Positions 33,302-44,652 of a stretch of DNA of 64,000 nucleotides are shown here, one piece after another; position 1 is the first letter of the stretch; the number at the start of each line of letters is the position of its first letter. The position numbers were made by a program, and so were the translations under genes. Origin of the DNA: Cafeteria roenbergensis. Its lineage: Eukaryota; Sar; Bigyra; Bicosoecida; Cafeteriaceae. Where the stretch lies: assembly GCA_008330645.1 (NCBI GenBank), contig VLTN01000053.1, positions 62,001 through 126,000 on the forward strand, given 5' to 3'. Below the pieces are notes generated by a model. It saw only the letters and a program-made list of their open reading frames with translations, made no database searches and was not told where the DNA came from.

Positions 33302-34940
33302 TCACTTTGATGCGCGGGCTCCGGTGTTTTCCCTGCGCCTCTTGGCAGACTTCTTCACCTTGGTGACGCGCTGCTGCCTCGCCGCGGCCTTGACTGCCGC
33401 CTTGTGCGCGCGGCGCTCCTCCTTGGTGGCGTCGCGGAGCTTGAAGGCGCCGTCGTCGTGCTTGCGGGCCGGGGCGTCGCCAGCAAGTCGCGCGGCGTCC
33501 TCAGCCGCCTCGGCTTCGCGCTGCTCCGAGAGAATGCGACGGCTGTTCGCCGTGTACTCGAGGCGGTGGTTCTCGATGGACAGCGCGCCGAAGCCCGGCA
33601 CGAAGGTGGTGTCGAGGCCAATCATATTGGCGGCCTCGAGCGCAGCGGCCACAAGCTCGGCCGACGGGCCGTCCGCCAGCAGGTCGTCCAGCGTTGGGCC
33701 GGTCGCTTCAGAGGACTTGCTCTCCGCCACGGAGCGGGCGTCGCCGGCGGAGGCCCCAGCGGCAGCGGTGTCGTCGTCATCCTCGTCGTCGTCCTCGTCG
33801 TCGTCCTTTTCGCCGCCCGCTGCCGACGCCCCGTCCTTCTGGTCGTCGTCGTCGCCGCCGCAGCTGTCAGCGTCGGCCCCCGCCTCCCCTGACTCCACCG
33901 CCCCCGCGTCGGCCGTGTCGGCCTCCTGAGACGCCGCCTCCTCCTGGCGAGAGCCGGCCGCGGCGCTTGCGGCGGCTGCGCTCGCAGCGGCAAGCGCGTC
34001 TGCCGCGGCCGTCCCCGCCGCTGAGGCGGCGCTGCCCGGAGCTGCGCTGGCCGCACCGGCTTCCGCTGCCTCTGCCTCCGCGCCCTCGGCCGGGCGCTCG
34101 GGCGCCACGAGCGCCTGCGTGAAGGCCGCCTCGCCGCGCTCCACGCGGTCCGCCTCCGCCTCGGCGTCGTCGACGTCGGCGAGCGAGCGAGGGATGAAGG
34201 CCTGCATGAAGACGTTGTGCTCGGCCTCGTCCTCCGCCGACGTGAACACCTCGCCGCCCTGGCGAGACCGCACCTCGCTCCACACCGCCGCCAGGTATGC
34301 GTCCTCCGCCGCCTTGTCGGGGAGGGCAGGGTGCACCACGAAGTCGAAGAGCTCTCGCGGGGTCATGACCCGCAGGCCGCACCTGCGGCCGAAGTAGTAT
34401 GTGACGTTGGCGCAGTCCATCCGGAGGAAGTCCATGGCGCGCGGGTGGTCGCTCTCCACGGACTGGCTCACGTCGATGACCACCACTCTGCCCTCGTGCC
34501 ACAGGAGGTTGTACTCTGACAGGTCGGCGTGCACGAGGCGACAGCGCTCCCACATGGCGCGCATCGCGTGGACCACCTGCTCGTAGGCGGAGGCCTGCTT
34601 GGAGGGCGAGAGCTTCGCATCCCGCAGGCGGGGGGCGGGCCAGCCGTCGGTGCCGATGAAGTCCATGAGGAGGACGTGGCCGCGGAGGAGGCGCGGGGTG
34701 GGGCAGTGGACCCCCGAGGCGCGCAGCCTTCTGAGGTTGCGGATCTCCTTCTCCGCCCACATCTTCACCATCTTGCGGGGGTTCTTGCGGCTGTAGCCGG
34801 AGCGGAAGCGGTACTCGCCGGACACGTACCGGTCGCGGTCCTTGAACACGAGAATGGACGTCTTGAATACCTTGAGAGCGAAGCCGTTGGGCGCCACGGT
34901 CCCGGCGCTGGCTCCGACGGCGTCCATGTCGGGGCCAGCG

Positions 34941-34972
<32 letters not shown>

Positions 34973-35806
34973 CGCGGGGCCAGTACCCCCGATCGCGGCG
35001 GCGCGAGACCCGTCGTCAGCCATGACAGACTCGTGCACGTCGGCGAGGGCGCCCTTCTCGGCGAAGTACACGTTCGCCTCCTTTCCGGCGCTCACGCAGC
35101 CGTACACCTCCCCGACGAGGCCCTGGCTGACGAGCCGAAAGATAATGAGGCGCGTGCGCGGGTCCAGCACCAGGTCCACGGTTGCGCGGTCGTCGCGGCC
35201 GGTGTGCCGCGGCGCGCGCTCCGACGCCCGCTCGACCAGGCCGAGCTTGATGCGCGAGCCCACGCTGCGCTCCAAGCTCGCAAGGTCGTCGTTGTCCCTC
35301 CTGCGGGACCCCTTGTGAGCGCCCCCCCCTCCCCCACCGCCGCCGGGTGCGCCGCCTTCTTCGCCCACGCTGCTGCTGCTGCTGCTGCCTTTGCCGCCGT
35401 CGAGCCCGAGCAGCTCGCCTGTGCGCCGTGTCACGCCCGCGCCTTCCTCCGGCGCGGCGCCACTGCCTGTCGCCGTGAACCGGACCTTCCGCCCGCTCTC
35501 AGCCTTGCTCTGGGCCTGGAGGGCGCGCTGCGCGGCCTGCTGCTCCTTCAGCTCGGCCGCCTTGGCGCCGTCCTCGCTGCTGAGCAGGCCCTGCTCTCGC
35601 GGCATGGCAAACAGCGCCGCCTCGATCTCAGCCTCCACGTCAGCTTGACTGGTGGCGGCCTTGGCGGGCGCCTGGGCGTGCCGAACACACGCTTGCGCAG
35701 AGCCGCGCTGGGGCGGCACGTCGGTCTCGCGTGCGTCCGAGCTCTCGGGCGCCCAGTCGTCGTCAGACCCCACGTCCTCCTCCAAATCTCGGAACCGGTC
35801 AGCCAT
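33302..35806 (-). CDS. RIOK1: RIO1 atypical serine kinase/ATPase (RIOK1)
   Basis: RIO1 acts late in 40S ribosomal subunit maturation in the cytoplasm. The protein has 834 residues from ATG 35806. The kinase domain covers about 205-520. The nucleotide loop is SAGKEANVY (239-247), the invariant Lys lies in ALKVFKTS (Lys312), and GEYRFRSGY and KMVKMWAEKEIRNL follow. The hinge is LMDFIGTDGWPAP. The catalytic loop is LVHADLSEYN (Asp428, Asn433) and the metal motif is IDVSQSVESDHP (Asp445). All of these are RIO1 type rather than RIO2 (no N-terminal winged helix). An Ala-rich insert of about 50 residues separates the P-loop from Lys312, where human RIOK1 has about seven. The C-terminus is a long acidic Ala-rich region and then a basic tail (KEERRAHKAAVKAAARQQR...), as in RIOK1. 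It is divergent from SPT16, 238 bases between starts. The kinase appears intact. Confidence 0.95.
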
Positions 35807-36044
35807 GGCTGGCTGGCAGGCGGCGGGAGCCTCGGGAGCAGGAGTACGGAGGCACACTCGCCGGCAAAGGCAAGCTCCCGCTCTGCCGGCAGAGCCGCGC
35901 CCGCCGGCCGAGGGGGAACTGCGGACGACTGACCTTGCAAGGCAGGGCGAATTTCAAACCACCTCCCGGGTCGGGCGCAGCAAGCTCGCCCCTGCGCACG
36001 GCCAGGCCGGAGCAGCACCGCCGCTGGACACCTCGGCCGCAGCT

Positions 36045-37054
36045 ATGGATATTGTCATTCCGGGGCCCAGGACCCTGCTGCGCCTCGCCAAGCTGCGCGA
36101 TCAGGCGTTTGTGGTGAGCGCGCAGCCGCCCGTCCTCGCGCTGCCGCCGCGGCCGCCGCCGCGGGCACCGGACATCCCCCCGGCTCACGAGGCCGCACCG
36201 TTTCAGCCATGGCACCTCGGGGGTGTTGCCTTGCCCGCTGCGAGCGACGCGCCGTGGCCTGGGCCGTGCCCACGGCTCGTCGCAGCGGGCTCAGGCCGTC
36301 CCAAGCGTGCGTGCACTCGGTCGACGGCGGGCTACGCCGGAGAGAGGGGAGCGCCCTTTGCCTGGGCACGACCGCTCTTCCCCGCTGCATACTTCCTGCG
36401 GACCGGCTACGAGCATCGCCCGATGCTGCGACCGGGAAGCGCGGGAGCGCGAGCGGCGCCCAAACCTTGCACATGGAGCCCCCGTGGCTCTGGCTCCCGC
36501 GACCCCCCCCAAGGCCCCCGCCTCCGTGATTGCACCCCTTGGTCACCCCACTGCAGCATGATCGCGATGCGTTCGGAAAGGTTGCGGCCGTGTCCCTCGT
36601 CAATGGCAAGCGCGAGGAGAAGGAGAGCTTGGTGACGAGCATGCAGGTGAGCGGGCCAGGCGCAGCAAGCGTTGAAGAGCTTGAGGGGGGAGGAAGGCGG
36701 CGCATGGCTTCCAAATGCCGCTTGGCCATCGCCGCTTCGGCGCCGGGCGGCCGTGCAGTGGCCACGGCTGCGCACTGCTTGGACACATGGCCAGCGCCGA
36801 CTGCTCGCTCCATCCCTCTCTGGTCCTGGCCCTGGCCCGCGCAGCTCAACGTCCTGGACTACGAGTTTCCGTCCACACTCATGGTGCTGTTTGCCGACCG
36901 CGTGGTGTTTGTCAGCACCAAGAAGAAGCGTGAGGCTGCGGCGCGCCCGCGTCTGCGCCCCCCTCCCCGCCGCGCTCGCACCTCCGAGCTGACCGGCTGT
37001 TCGCCCCTCCCGCTCGGCCCGCCGCCCCTCGCTCCGTGTGGCCTTGCGCTGGGC

Positions 37055-37098
<44 letters not shown>

Positions 37099-40000
37099 TC
37101 CCCACACGCTGCCGTTCACTGCTTTCGCCGCGGCGCTCATTCGCGTCCGACTCCGCGCAGTTTCGCACCTCGAGGACCTCCGCGCCACCGCGGAGGCTGC
37201 CGTGGCAGGGAAGCTGCCGGCCAGCGCTGACGGCGACGTGCGGGGCATGGCGGCGCTGAAGCGCGCGCCTCTGGCTGTCGAGCTCCGAGCCCGGGCCAAG
37301 TCGGGCGACGACGACGTCATGTCCAAGCTGGCCGAGGAGATCAAGGCCGCCGGCGGCTCGGCCGGGGCGGGCGTGGGCGTGGTGGCCAAGGCCCCGGGGC
37401 TGGGAGACTTTGCCAAGGACTGGCGCGACGCCCTCGAGGCCGCCGGCGTCAGCACCGCAGACTGCACCGCGGGGCTCGTGCAGTCCATGGCGATCAAGGA
37501 CCGCTATGCCGCCGAGGCGATGAAGCAAGCCGGGCTCATGTCCGCCGCCATCATGAGGAAGAAGTTCCACGAGGCCTTCACCACGGCCATCGAGGACGGA
37601 AAGATGCCCTCGCTCGCCGAGCTGAGCAAGGCGATGACAGAGGCCGGCACAGAGGACCCCCGCACCATCTCCAAGACCCTAAAGGGGCTCGACCACGACG
37701 CCCTGGACATCGGGCTCCCCGCGTGCGTGCAGAGCGGCTCCAGCATCAACGTGGACATTTTCAAGGCCACGCCCTCCGCTGAGAAACTCACCGCTGACAC
37801 CGCCGTCTTCTCGTTCGGGGCTCGCTACAGGTCCTTCCACGCTGTGCTGGCGCGGACCCTCTTCGTGAACACCACCCGCAGCCAGACGGAGGCGTACAAG
37901 GCGCTGACGGAAGCGCACGGGACCCTGCTGGAGGGCCTCAAGGCCGGGTCGGTCATCGGCGACGTGGTGAAGGAAGCCCGCGCCATTCTGAGCAAGGGGG
38001 TGCCTGGCGCAACCATCCCCGAGTGCATGGGCTCCGGCGTGGGCGTGCTGGTGGAGGAGCCGGGGCTCCGCCTCACAGAGGACAACACGCGCACCGTCGA
38101 GGAGGGCATGAGCTTCGCTGTGGTGACTGCGGTCAAGGACGCCCCGAACGAGGACTTCAAGGAGGGCGCCAAGGGGAACGCGGGCATGAAGACCTTCTGC
38201 CAGGTGCTCGCCGACTCCATCGTGGTCATGAGCGCAGCGGACCCGCACCCCACCTTCGTGCTGACCAACAAGGCCGACCGCGACCTGGGCAAGGTTCGGT
38301 TCTACCTGGAGGACGAGGAGGGCGACGAGGATGACGACGAGGACGGTGAGGAGGACGACGACGACGACGATGAGGAGGAGGAGGACGTGGGCGCCTACCG
38401 CGACCAGGTGCGTCGCTCCAGCCGGATCAAGGAGGCGGTGGGAGACACGGACCAGCTCAGGCAGGAGCGCGAGCAGCGCGCCCTGCAGCTGGTCAAGATC
38501 TTCGAGCGCAGCGTGGCAGAGCGCCGGGCAGAGCTGGACAAGGCCACCGGCGGGTCCAAGGAGACTCCCCGCGAGCTGGCCGTGCGCAAGGCGAAGCCCA
38601 TCCGCGCGTACGACTCCCCCGCGGAGTACCCCGTGTCGGCGGCGCCCAACCGCGTGTTCGTGGACAAGGAGCGCCAGTGCGTCCTGCTCCCCATGTACGG
38701 CCAGCTCGTGCCCTTCCACGTGGCTTGCATCCGCTCCGTGACGAAGAAGGAGGAGGGCGGCCGCACCGTGCTGCGCATCAACTTCTACGGGCCGGGCCAG
38801 TCGGCTGGCAAGACCTGCCCCCCCGCCATGGTGGCCGCGATGGAGCAAAACCCGTACCACGCCTACGTGAGGGTGCTCTCCTACCAGTCCAAGGAGGGCC
38901 GCAACCTCAGCCACGCCGAGCGGCTCATCAAGGACATCCAGAAGCGGATGCACAGCGAGACCGCGCAGCGCACTGAGCGCAGCAACCTGGTGAAGCAGCC
39001 CAAGCTGCTCGTCAACCGGGCGGGCAAGGTGCCCCGCCTGCAGCGCCTCAACATGTGGCCGCACATCAGCGGCCGCAAGTCCGTCGGCGCGCTCGAGGCC
39101 CACACCAACGGCCTGCGCTTCCGGGCGGAGCGGGGCGAGATCCTCGACATCATCTACGACAACATCCGCCACGCCATCTTCCAGCCCTGCAAGAAGGACC
39201 TCTACGTCATCATCCACTTCCACCTGCACCACCCCATCATGGTCGGCAAGAAGAAGCACCGCGACATCAAGTTCTTCACCGAGGTGATGGAGTCCGCGCA
39301 GAGCCTCGAGGGCACCCGCCGCTCCATGTACGACCCTGACGAGCTCGCGGAGGAGCAGCGCGAGCGGAACCTGCGCCAGCAGCTCAACAAGGCCTTCCGC
39401 AACTTCGTGCAGAAGACGGAGCTGGTGGCGCAGTCGGAGCCCCACTCCTCGGCGCTCGAGTTCGACGCCCCGTCCCGGGACCTCAGCTTCCACGGCCGCG
39501 CCCTGCGCGAGATGGTGGAGATCAGCCCCTGCCGGGACTGCATCGTGTCGCTGTCCGAGAACCCCCCGTTCGTCCTCTCACTTGACGACGTGGAGCACGT
39601 CCACTTCGAGCGCGTCATCTATGGCGCAAAGAACTTTGACATTGCCTTCGTGCTCAAGGCCTCTGCGGTGGAGCCCGGCCAGGACGAGGTGCGGATGGTG
39701 ACCATGGTCCCCATGCAGCACCTGGACACCCTTCAGAAGTGGCTCGTTGACGTCGTTGAACAGCTCTACACCCAGGGTACCCGCGCCATGAACTGGAAGA
39801 CGATGATGGCCGTGGCGCGGGAGCCCAGCTTCTACTCGGACAAGGACGAGGACGGCGAGCCCAAGCCCATCGGGTGGGCGTTCCTCATGGACAGCACCGA
39901 GGGTGGGGAGGAGGAGGAGGACGAGGAGGAGGAGGGCGAGGCGTTCGAGGCCGACGAGGACGACGACGATGACGACGACGATGAGGAGTTTGACGAGGCC

Positions 40001-40252
40001 GTGGACGACGAGGAAGAGGAGGAGGATGACGACGACGAGGACGGCGACGAGTTTGAGGAGGACGACGAGGAGGAGGTGGCAGACTGGGAGACGATGGAGC
40101 GGAACGCCATGGAGGAGGACCGCCGCGCCGAGGCGCTCGACCGCGAGCGGTCCCGCAAGGAGGGGGCGTCCGAGGGCGCCGGGTCGAGCAGCCGCAAGCG
40201 GCCTCGCGACGGCGGCGAGCGGTCCAGCGGCAAGCGGTCCAAGCGCGCCTGA
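36045..40252 (+). CDS. SPT16: FACT complex subunit SPT16, four exons
   Basis: SPT16 pairs with SSRP1/Pob3 in FACT, which moves H2A-H2B dimers during transcription and replication. The exons are 36045-36113, 36557-36646, 36845-36929 and 37161-40252. The introns are 443, 198 and 231 bases, all GTGAG...GCAG. The spliced product has 1,111 residues (human 1,047). The exon joins rebuild the N-terminus at the expected spacing: TLLRLAKLRD, then KVAAVSLVNGK, then LDYEFPSTLMVLFADRVVFV. An aminopeptidase-like N-domain runs to about 440. An acidic linker lies near 465-490. The middle domain has tandem PH folds (NMWPHISGRKSVGALEAH, HAIFQPCKKDLYVIIHFHLH). The last 115 residues are highly acidic and end in a basic Lys/Arg cluster, a nuclear-signal-like end. 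The divergent RIO1 gene shares its 238-base upstream region. Exon 1 is the least certain part. Confidence 0.93.
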
Positions 40253-40527
40253 GAGCGCCCGGCCGCCCGCTGCCCAGCGGGGTTGCGTCTTGGTTGCGTT
40301 TCACTCGCCCTGCGTGTATGTGTGGCATTGCGGATTCTGTCGCGCAAGCCGTGGAACTCGCGCTTCTGCCTTGGTCGCGCCCGGGCTCATCCCGTCACTC
40401 GCTCACGCCGTTGCCCGATGACGTGGCGGCGATCGACCACTCGATGACTCCGTCTGCGCACACGGCCTTGGCTGGCGGGCGCGCCCGCCGAGGCTGCCAA
40501 GCACTCTCACGGGCGCGGCACGGGGGC

Positions 40528-41885
40528 ATGCTTCGCGCCGCGGGAGCGGTGCTGCGAGCGCGGGTTCCGGTAGCGCGGCGCTCGCTCGTGACCGCGCTCC
40601 CGGACCAGGCACCGCCGATGAGCGCAGCGACTGCCGCGGACGTGCTCCGCACCGTTCCCAGAGACGACTTGGAGGAGCTGGCGCGTGTGAGGAAGGGCCC
40701 GGCTTCCAAGGTGGGGGGGGGGACTGCGCTGCATTGCGCGACGGGCTGCAATTATTGTCCGCCCCCCGACGCCGCGGCCGCGCGAGTCCTGGTCCGCAGG
40801 TCGCGTTTGACTCCAGGTCTCTGATGATCGTCACCGGCGCCGGCATTTCCACGCGGAGCGGCATCCCGGACTACAGGTCGCCTGGCAGGGGCGAGTACAA
40901 GCCGCTGCAGCAGGCCGAGTTTGTGTCGTCTCGCCCCGCCAGGCAGCGGTACTGGGCGCGCTCCACGCTGGGGTACCGCCGCATGAACAAGGCAAACCCT
41001 AACCTGGGGCACGACCTGGTTGCGGGCCTGGAGCGGTGGCGCAGTGCCGAGGGGCTGGAAACAGCGCTGGTGACGCAGAATGTGGACGGACTCCACGCCC
41101 GCGCTGGAAGCCCGTCGGTGCTGGAGCTGCACGGCACGATTCACCGCGTCGGTTGCCTGGAGTGCGGCGTGGACGTGTGCCGCGCCGAGCTGCAACAGGA
41201 GCTCGAGCGCCTCAACGCGGGCTGGCTGTCGGCGCACGGGCTGGCGCCAAAGCACGGTCCGGAGCTCGCCGGCCGCACCATGCAACGCCCCGACGGCGAT
41301 GCGGAGTTGCCCGAGAGCGCCTACGCGTCGTTCCGCATGCCGCATCTCTGCCTCCGCCCGAACACGAGCTGGTCTGCGCCGGAGGACGGCCCGAGCGGCC
41401 CCATCGTCAGAGCGGCCGTGAAGGCGCGCCGCGAATGGGAGGAGCGCCACGGGCCGGCCGACAGTGCCCCGTCGTTTGCCGACGCGCTGCGCCCGCTTCG
41501 TCGGCACGAGCCGCGCGGGCGCCGCTCGTGCGCGAACGCGCTCATGCCTCGAGTGGTGTTTCACGGCGGCGCCCTGTCCAAAGCGGTGTCGGCGCAGAGC
41601 CTGAGCCTCGCCGCGCAGGCGGACGGGGTCCTGATGCTGGGATCGTCCCTCACGGTCTTCTCGGCGTATCGCCTCGTGCGCCAAGCGAGCCTGGCAGGCG
41701 CACGGGTCGCCATCGTAAACCACGGGGCGACGCGCGCCGACGCGTTGGCAAGCGCCGTGATTGACGCGGACATTCCCGCTACTCTCGAGTGTGTGGCCGC
41801 TATGCGCGGACAGGAGTTGGTGCTCCCGGAGCAAGTAGTCCGGGTCCCGTCGCCGCTGGATCGAGCCGGCGCGACCCGTGAATGA
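40528..41885 (+). CDS. SIRT4: SIRT4-type mitochondrial sirtuin, two exons
   Basis: NAD+-dependent protein deacylase or ADP-ribosyltransferase of the SIRT4 class. Exons 40528-40686 and 40800-41885 flank a 113-base intron (GTGAGG...CCGCAG) and give 414 residues. The start MLRAAGAVLRARVPVARRSL is Arg-rich without acidic residues, like a mitochondrial presequence. The join LEELAR/VAFDSRS matches human SIRT4 in spacing. Motifs are GAGISTRSGIPDYRS, ARQRYWARS (SIRT4 hallmark), TQNVDGLH, catalytic His164 in LELHGT and GSSLTVFSAYR. Zinc ligands Cys172 and Cys175 are normal. The second pair, normally CxxC, seems to be Cys237 and Cys297, with 59 residues inserted between them. HGLAPKHG follows the family. 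Transcription is in the same direction as SPT16, 275 bases downstream. The class is well supported; the preferred acyl group cannot be read from sequence. Confidence 0.9.
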
Positions 41886-41925
41886 GTGGTCGTCAATGTC
41901 CCAATTGGCTGCTTTCCCAACTAGT

Positions 41926-41927
<2 letters not shown>

Positions 41928-41960
<33 letters not shown>

Positions 41961-41991
41961 GTCTGTGCGTGTGTCTGTGCGTGTGTCTGTG
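41928..41991. repeat. TC microsatellite followed by GTCTGTGCGTGT repeat
   Basis: A run of about 15 TC units (41928-41958) is followed by roughly two and a half copies of a 12-base GTCTGTGCGTGT unit, inside the 243-base convergent spacer of the sirtuin and PRPP synthetase genes. Confidence 0.95.
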
Positions 41992-42128
41992 ACGGGCCAG
42001 TCCACGTGGCTGTGCCCAGCCTCAAAGGGGCCGAGACGAGAATCAGTCGCAAGCACTTTGGCGCGTGCGGTTCTCCCACTGCGAGCTGTAGTGTGCGAAG
42101 CTGCATTGGGGCGGCGGCCGTTTCGCAC

Positions 42129-43907
42129 TCAGCCGCATTCGGGCACAAGGTGGTCGTCCAGCCCAAGCAGGTCGGCGAGCACGGGCGCGATGGAGAGCAC
42201 CTCGAAAGGCGCCACGCCGCGCAGCTGGTCGGCCATTTCCGGAATCGTGTCGGTGATGAAAAATCTGTCGATGGGGCAGTCGCTTGCCGTAAAGCGGCGC
42301 CAGGACTCATCGGGGAACACCGCGTGCGTCACATAAGCCATGACGCGCACGGCTCCGGCGGCTAGCAGCGCCTCGGCGCACTGCAGCAGCGTGCCGCCCG
42401 ACTGCACGAGGTCGTCGACGATGCACACCACCTTGCCCGCCGGGTCGCCCTCAGCAATGTGCACAACGCGCTTGTCGCCCTCCCGCCTCTTGTGGCAGAT
42501 GACCAGCGGGAAGATGGCGTGCCCGCACCGGTGGAAGTGGGAGGAGAAGCGCTTGGCGGCGCCGTCGTCAGGCCAAGCGATGGCGATGTCCGCGGCGTCG
42601 GGGCTGCGCAGCAGCCGCTCGCGCACCAGCCCCACGCAACTCCGCGGCCGCACCTGCACTTGGTCCAGGAAGAAGTGGCGCTCCTGCAGCGCGTGAATGT
42701 CCAGCACGATTAGCTGCGCCGGCCCGCTGCCGCAGGGAGGCAGCTGGCTGAGCAGCCGGGCGAGCACCCAAGCCGTCGCCACCTCCCCGGAGTGGGAGAT
42801 GCGGTCGCTCTGCCCGGGGAAGTACGGGACCACCACTCTGAGGCGCAGGGCGCCGTACTGTGGCAGCGAATAGAGCACGCAGAGCTGCTCGAAGAGGGCC
42901 TGGGGGTGCCGCAGGTCCAGGAGCAGCGCCACGGTGTTGTAGCGCACGTCCTTGACTCGATCGAGCGATATGTTGGGCCAGCCGTCCGGGAACCTCCCCC
43001 ACTCGATGGACCGCTTGGCGGCGAGGCCCTCGTGCTTTGAGGCCGGCTCCACCCCGAACTTTGTGAAGCAGACGCGCGTCTCGGGCGGGGGGAGGGCCTC
43101 CTGCGGGGCGGCGGCATCCCTGCGGCTGCCGTCTGGGGCGCCGGCGCCGGCGCCAATGGTTGCGGCGCCGACTCCAGCGTCGGCGGCGCCCGCGGCAGCG
43201 CCGGCAGTGTTCGCCACGCCGCCGCTGTCGTCGGGGTCGCCGCCCATCGCTCCCACCATGCCCGCCGCAGGCGGTCCCTCACCGTTGGCAGTCCGGACCA
43301 GCGCCTCGGCGACCCCGCGCATGGTCGGATAGGAGAGGACGACGGTGCCCGATGGCGTGTGCAGCGGGCCGAACCGGCCACCCACCATGCGCCGCGCAGC
43401 CATGGGCGACATGGACCCTGGCGCCGCCGCCATTGACGCACGGATCGGGTCCGGGTCGCGCGGGGCGAGCGGGGACTGGCGCCGCGCGCCGGTGCCTCCG
43501 CCCCTGCTGCCGCCGTCCGAGGAGGCGTCAGAGTCGCGCGGCGAATGCTTCGGGTGCCCGAGGGCGCGCCCGACAGTCGTGGATCCGGTGCCCATGGCGA
43601 GCGCAGCGTACTCCTCCAGACGCGCGCTCAGCTCGGCCACACGCACCTCTGTGCTCTTGCTGCCAGCATCCATCGTGAAGGCTTGGAACAAAGGCAGAAT
43701 CAGCGAGACGGCCGTGCGGTCCTTGAGCGCCGACGTGACAACCTTGCGCGCCATGGACGAGATGGGCCACGCGTGCTGAAGGTGCACAGGACACAGCCGA
43801 GCCATGATCCAGGCTGCTTGGGCGACCTGACCCATCGTCGCGGGAGGCAGAAACAGCTCCTCATCCGTGCTATCCCGCGGCGCGCTGTCGGCAGCCTGGC
43901 TCGCCAT
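42129..43907 (-). CDS. Ribose-phosphate diphosphokinase-like (PRPP synthetase, class II/plant PRS3-4 type) with N-terminal extension
   Basis: Probable PRPP synthetase, which makes phosphoribosyl diphosphate for nucleotide and amino-acid synthesis. It has 592 residues from ATG 43907; the catalytic part covers about 275-592. It resembles plant class II enzymes: EWGRFPDGWPNI, the block LFEQLCVLYSLPQYG, GEVATAWVLARLLSQLP, LDIHALQERHFF, AIAWPDDGAAKRF, GDKRVVHIAEGD, the PRPP loop VDDLVQSGGT (near 495) and YVTHAVFP. Class II enzymes are known to be phosphate-independent. The first 270 residues are extra: a helical, possibly soluble segment near 25-120 and then a Ser/Gly/Ala-rich linker. I recognise no domain there. 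The open frame runs 179 codons further upstream but looks like non-coding GC-rich DNA. Whether the extension is a targeting or regulatory unit is unknown. It is convergent with the sirtuin gene. Confidence 0.87.
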   Translation of the reverse strand: MASQAADSAPRDSTDEELFLPPATMGQVAQAAWIMARLCPVHLQHAWPISSMARKVVTSALKDRTAVSLILPLFQAFTMDAGSKSTEVRVAELSARLEEYAALAMGTGSTTVGRALGHPKHSPRDSDASSDGGSRGGGTGARRQSPLAPRDPDPIRASMAAAPGSMSPMAARRMVGGRFGPLHTPSGTVVLSYPTMRGVAEALVRTANGEGPPAAGMVGAMGGDPDDSGGVANTAGAAAGAADAGVGAATIGAGAGAPDGSRRDAAAPQEALPPPETRVCFTKFGVEPASKHEGLAAKRSIEWGRFPDGWPNISLDRVKDVRYNTVALLLDLRHPQALFEQLCVLYSLPQYGALRLRVVVPYFPGQSDRISHSGEVATAWVLARLLSQLPPCGSGPAQLIVLDIHALQERHFFLDQVQVRPRSCVGLVRERLLRSPDAADIAIAWPDDGAAKRFSSHFHRCGHAIFPLVICHKRREGDKRVVHIAEGDPAGKVVCIVDDLVQSGGTLLQCAEALLAAGAVRVMAYVTHAVFPDESWRRFTASDCPIDRFFITDTIPEMADQLRGVAPFEVLSIAPVLADLLGLDDHLVPECG

Positions 43908-44652
43908 TCTCGGCCAAGGCGGACTGGCACGCGCCGGCGTTCGAAGGGCACGCCAAGCCTTCGCCAGCTTCGGACAAGTGCCGGGTGCCGGGCGAGAACC
44001 GTGCCCTCGCGAGTGACTCTGCCATCTTGAATACGCTTTCGTGCGGCGCGCTGCCCAGGAGACGTGGCACTGCAACAAACGTCGCAGGCGCGCGGCAGCC
44101 AGCGGGCAGGGAGCGTGGCCTTCCGCCATGAACGCTGTGGTGATCGCGCTCAAGGAGACGACGGGCTTGCGAGGGTGGTTGAACAGGCCGACCCAAGAAC
44201 CGCCGCGCAGACTGCCGGCCACTGCCAGCGCCAGCGTGACCGCGTCCCCGAGTCCCAGCGAGCAAGCGCGCTCGCGTGTGCAGGCGCGCAAGCCCTGGCT
44301 GCCGGCCCTTTGGGGTCCTGCTGAGAGGGCAGCAGCCTGTGACTTCCGAGCGTAACATCGCCGTGGCGGGTAGCGCTGATTGGCGAGGCGAGGCCGTCTC
44401 AACACGCACGATGCAGCCTTTGGGAGCGCGGCGCGGGCGCACATGGACCAAAGAAGCGTTGGCGCGCCCGGTCGTCCGAAGTCGCCAGCCGCCGCCGTTC
44501 AAGGGCGCGCGTCGGCGCTCTGGCCGCTGCCGCGCACCCAGAGCACATCGCCTGCTGCCGCCGCCCGCACAGCGCAAGCCCGCGCCCATTCACACTCGCA
44601 CTGGCTGGGACGCGCCAGGCGCCCCCCTCGATGCTCGGCGAGCTGCAGCAGC
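43908..44652. other. Spacer upstream of the PRPP synthetase gene, no supported gene
   Basis: The 745 bases between the PRPP synthetase start and the COQ9 stop (both on the minus strand) must hold the PRPP synthetase promoter. Open frames cross it on both strands but none shows domain-like sequence. A plus-strand ATG at 44128 begins MNAVVIALKETTGLRG, faintly like complex I subunit NDUFA5, but nothing downstream continues that family. Confidence 0.4.

Noticed and set aside
41346-41532. Unspliced intron in the sirtuin zinc module
   Set aside because: No GTGAG/GTGCG donor is placed so as to remove the insert, and the frame stays open; treated as a real insertion pending cDNA.
44128-44355. Possible NDUFA5-like start (MNAVVIALKETTGLRG)
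   Set aside because: Only a few residues match the complex I subunit start, and no following frame or exon continues the family.
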